Below are positions 61,570 through 64,000 of a DNA stretch of 64,000 nucleotides, piece after piece. Each line of letters begins with the position of its first letter. The first letter of the stretch is position 1. Source of the DNA: Poriferisodalis sp965204195 (GTDB lineage Bacteria > Actinomycetota > Acidimicrobiia > Acidimicrobiales > Poriferisodalaceae). The stretch covers positions 3,534,001 to 3,598,000 of the forward strand of contig NZ_OZ241975.1 of assembly GCF_965204195.1 (NCBI RefSeq). The letters run 5' to 3'. Under the pieces are notes generated by a model that saw only the letters and a program-made list of their open reading frames with translations, made no database searches and had not been told where the DNA came from. The position numbers were made by a program, and so were the translations under genes.

Positions 61570-63498
61570 CTATGAGACGCCCCGCAGCGCCAGCCAGATG
61601 ACGAGGACGATCGCGCCGACGGCCACGCCCGATGCGTAGTGCCGCAGGTAACCCGACTGCAACGGCCGCACGGCTTCGCCGAGCATCCGGACGAGCTTCG
61701 CGACGCCGTTGACGGCGCCGTCGACGAAGCGCCGGTCAGCCGTGGCTGCGGCCTCGAACGCCTTGGTGCCCGGCCCGCCGACGAAGTTGGAGATGGTCGA
61801 GTCGACGTAGAACACATTCTCGAGCAGCGCCGGTTCAAGCCGGTTGCTGGGAATGCGCGAACGCAGCCACGCCGCGGCGGCGACCGTGATGCCGATCAGC
61901 GCTGCGAGCACTGCGACGAATGCGAGCAGCAGCTTCTTCCAGGTCTCCGATGAGAAGCGATGCTCATGAGCCAAGGCGGGCTCCAAGAAATGCTCGAGCA
62001 CCAACCAGTCGCCCACCAGCGGCAGGTTCATGATCCCGCCGATGGCGGCCGCCCCGGCCAGCACCACCAGCGGCAGCGTCATGGTGGCGGGTGACTCGTG
62101 CGGGTGAGCGCTGTCATCCCAACGCTGGCCGCCGAAGAACACCAGGAAGGTTTGGCGGCTCATGTAATAGGCGGTCAGCAGCGCCGTGACCAGTCCCACG
62201 GCCCACAGCACATGTCCAACGCGCAGCCAGCCGAGAGTGACGTAGGAGTGTTCCCAGGCGGCCAGCAGGATCTCGTCCTTCGACCAGAAGCCCGACAGTG
62301 GCGGCACGCCAGCAATCGCTAACCAACCCACGATGAAGGTGACGGCGGTGACGGGCATGACTGCTCTTAGCGCACCCATCCGGCGCATGTCCTGCTCGTC
62401 GCCAAGACCGTGGATGACCGAGCCGGAGCCCAGGAACAGCAGGCCCTTGAAGAACGCGTGGGTGACGACATGGAAGATCGCGGCCACATACGCGCCCGAG
62501 CCGATCGCCAGGAACATGTAGCCGAGCTGGCTGACGGTGGAGTACGCCAGCACTCTCTTGATGTCGTGCTGTGCCACCGCGGCGAGCGCCGCGAATAGCG
62601 CCGTCGCAGCACCGACAATTGCAATGACCAACGGTGCCCAGTCCGACGCATCGAGCACCGGGTTGAGCCGCACCAGCAGGTACACGCCGGCCGTCACCAT
62701 CGTGGCCGCATGCACCATGGCCGAGACCGGGGTGGGGCCCTCCATGGCGTCGGGCAGCCACACGTACAGCGGCAGCTGAGCTGACTTGCCCGCTGCCGCA
62801 AGCAGCAGCAGCAGCGAGACAGCGGTGGCGGTGCCGGTGGCCAGCGCCGGCGCCCCTGCCGCGATGCCTGCGTACGACACCGTGCCGAGCGTGGTCCACA
62901 GCAGGAACGTGGCGATCATGAAGCCGAAGTCGCCGATGCGGTTGGTGACGAACGCCTTCTTGCCTGCGGTGGCCGCGGTGGGTCGCTCGTGCCAGAACGA
63001 GATGAGCAGGTAGGAGCAGGTGCCGACACCCTCCCAGCCCAGGAAGGTGACCACGAGATTGTTGCCCAGCACCAGCATGAGCATCGAGAACAGGAACAGG
63101 TTGAGGTACAGGAAGAACTTGGAGTACTTCGGGTCGCCGTGCATGTAGCCGACCGAGTACAGGTGGATGAGCGTGCCCACACCGGTCACGAACAGCGCCA
63201 TCGTCATTGACAGCGGATCCACCAGCAGCGCAGCGTCGACCTCGAGGCCGCCGATCGGCATCCACTCGAACAGCGTCGAGACGAACCAGCGCCCGCCGTG
63301 CCCACCGGCACCGCCTTCGTCCGCCGACTCCAGTCCCAGCAGCCCGCCGAACGTGACGAGCGTGAACAGGAATGATCCGGCGCTCGCCGCCGTCGCCAGC
63401 CAGCCGGCGCGGGGCTCGCCCAGGCGCGGGCCGGCCAGCAGCAGCACCGCGAACCCGGCGAGAGGCAGCGCGGGGATGAGCCATACGAGTTCGACCAC
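61570..63498 (-). CDS. nuoL: NADH-quinone oxidoreductase subunit L (operon 2)
   Basis: 642 residues, the usual length, without the hydrophilic insertion of operon 1. Signatures are NNLVVTFLGWEGVGTCSYLL, AQLPLYVWLPDAMEGPTPVSA and VLAYSTVSQLGYMFLAIG. C-terminal lateral helix present. Confidence 0.96.
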   Translation of the reverse strand: MVELVWLIPALPLAGFAVLLLAGPRLGEPRAGWLATAASAGSFLFTLVTFGGLLGLESADEGGAGGHGGRWFVSTLFEWMPIGGLEVDAALLVDPLSMTMALFVTGVGTLIHLYSVGYMHGDPKYSKFFLYLNLFLFSMLMLVLGNNLVVTFLGWEGVGTCSYLLISFWHERPTAATAGKKAFVTNRIGDFGFMIATFLLWTTLGTVSYAGIAAGAPALATGTATAVSLLLLLAAAGKSAQLPLYVWLPDAMEGPTPVSAMVHAATMVTAGVYLLVRLNPVLDASDWAPLVIAIVGAATALFAALAAVAQHDIKRVLAYSTVSQLGYMFLAIGSGAYVAAIFHVVTHAFFKGLLFLGSGSVIHGLGDEQDMRRMGALRAVMPVTAVTFIVGWLAIAGVPPLSGFWSKDEILLAAWEHSYVTLGWLRVGHVLWAVGLVTALLTAYYMSRQTFLVFFGGQRWDDSAHPHESPATMTLPLVVLAGAAAIGGIMNLPLVGDWLVLEHFLEPALAHEHRFSSETWKKLLLAFVAVLAALIGITVAAAAWLRSRIPSNRLEPALLENVFYVDSTISNFVGGPGTKAFEAAATADRRFVDGAVNGVAKLVRMLGEAVRPLQSGYLRHYASGVAVGAIVLVIWLALRGVS

Positions 63499-63516
63499 TG
63501 TCTGAAACCCCCGGCC

Positions 63517-63831
63517 TCAGCCCTTCAGGGCCGACAGATCGTCCGCTGTCGCCCGGGGCGAAGCGCGCAGCACCGCCACCACCAGTCCGAGACCCACCAC
63601 CACCTCGGCCGCCGCAACGACCAGCACGAACAGCACCACCGTGTGCCCGTGCACATCGCCGAAGCGGTCGGCGAAGGCAATGAAGCTGAGATTGACGCCG
63701 TTGAGCATCAGCTCGACGCACATGAGCATGATCAGCGGGTTGCGGCGCACCAGCAGGCCCGTGCCGCCGATGAGGAACAGCATTGCCCCGAGCGTCAGGT
63801 ACCAGCCGGTGGTCACCTCGAGGCCGCTCAC
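63517..63831 (-). CDS. nuoK: NADH-quinone oxidoreductase subunit K (operon 2)
   Basis: 104 residues from a GTG overlapping the nuoJ2 stop (GTGA). Three helices with conserved Glu in MCVELMLNGVNLSFIAF and Glu in AAAEVVVGLGLV. Confidence 0.94.
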   Translation of the reverse strand: MSGLEVTTGWYLTLGAMLFLIGGTGLLVRRNPLIMLMCVELMLNGVNLSFIAFADRFGDVHGHTVVLFVLVVAAAEVVVGLGLVVAVLRASPRATADDLSALKG

Positions 63832-64000
63832 TGGCGTGTCTCCTGCGACGCCGGAGCGTTCTCGGCAGGCGCTGATTCGCCGCCGTGCTGGCCGGCGCGC
63901 CGACCATCGGCGCCGTAGCTGCGTCGCGCCAGGATCACGGTACCGATGACCGCCACGATGAGCAGCAGCGACGTCAGCTCGAAGGCATACACGTAGTCGG
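63828..64000 (-). CDS. nuoJ: NADH-quinone oxidoreductase subunit J (operon 2), partial
   Basis: Only the C-terminal 56 residues are inside the window: the final helix YVYAFELTSLLLIVAVIGTV and a hydrophilic tail. The frame is open at position 64000. Operon 2 therefore continues to the right, where nuoI, H and possibly G, F, E lie. Confidence 0.9.
   Translation of the reverse strand, partial: DYVYAFELTSLLLIVAVIGTVILARRSYGADGRRAGQHGGESAPAENAPASQETRQ

Overview
The window is a high-GC bacterial chromosome segment. The gene set points to an actinobacterium, probably of the Acidimicrobiia type (inference): an RpoB close to the mycobacterial sequence, an F420-type luciferase-like oxidoreductase, an actinobacterial-style MenB and a tRNA-Trp/secE/nusG/rplK/rplA/rplJ/rplL/rpoB order. 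TGA, TAG and TAA all act as stops, and GTG/TTG starts are common.

Layout. 1-7.6 kb (minus strand): the 5' two thirds of rpoB, the ribosomal stalk and L1/L11 genes, nusG, secE and tRNA genes for Trp, Met and Thr. A second Met-like tRNA has its anticodon loop replaced by a hairpin, and an oppositely oriented lipoprotein gene lies between the two copies. 7.6-11 kb: an acetyltransferase, a decayed partial copy of it, and a translationally coupled pair of an OLD/SMC-like ATPase and a small PD-(D/E)XK protein, which is a candidate defence module. 11-20.5 kb: menB, an LLM-class oxidoreductase, and a rhodanese/thiol-dioxygenase/glutamine-synthetase-like operon divergent from an mgsABC (glxBCD)-type glutamate-synthase-like operon, followed by an enoyl-CoA hydratase. 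20.6-25.6 kb: an accessory island with three tandem paralogous secreted fibronectin-III proteins. Each has a poly-G tract at the start of its reading frame and a different C-terminal domain bounded by the same 3' sequence. A MazEF-type toxin-antitoxin pair and a winged-helix gene sit between them. 25.7-37.5 kb: a SulP transporter, dioxygenase, MaoC, SDR, tRNA-Tyr, YajQ, HtpX, an epimerase-like protein, a HAD-like protein, acetyl-CoA synthetase and an NDUFAF7/MidA-type methyltransferase.

37.5-48.5 kb: a complex I operon nuoABCDHIJKLMN that lacks nuoE, nuoF and nuoG. 48.6-58.2 kb: a self-contained sugar-alcohol phosphotransferase locus (alcohol-phosphate dehydrogenase, phosphosugar kinase, membrane protein, Enzyme I, PRD regulator, EIIC, EIIB, EIIA, HPr and an unknown 100-residue protein). 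Its EIIC gene is interrupted by an in-frame TGA. 58.3-64 kb: the distal end of a second complex I operon (nuoJKLMN), running off the right edge.

Functional picture (inference): a respiratory, menaquinone-using heterotroph with two NADH-dehydrogenase-like complexes, possible methylamine or glutamylamide nitrogen assimilation, acetate activation and PTS uptake of a polyol. The most unusual stretch is 20.6-25.6 kb, which looks like a phase-variable, C-terminally diversified surface or secreted protein family.
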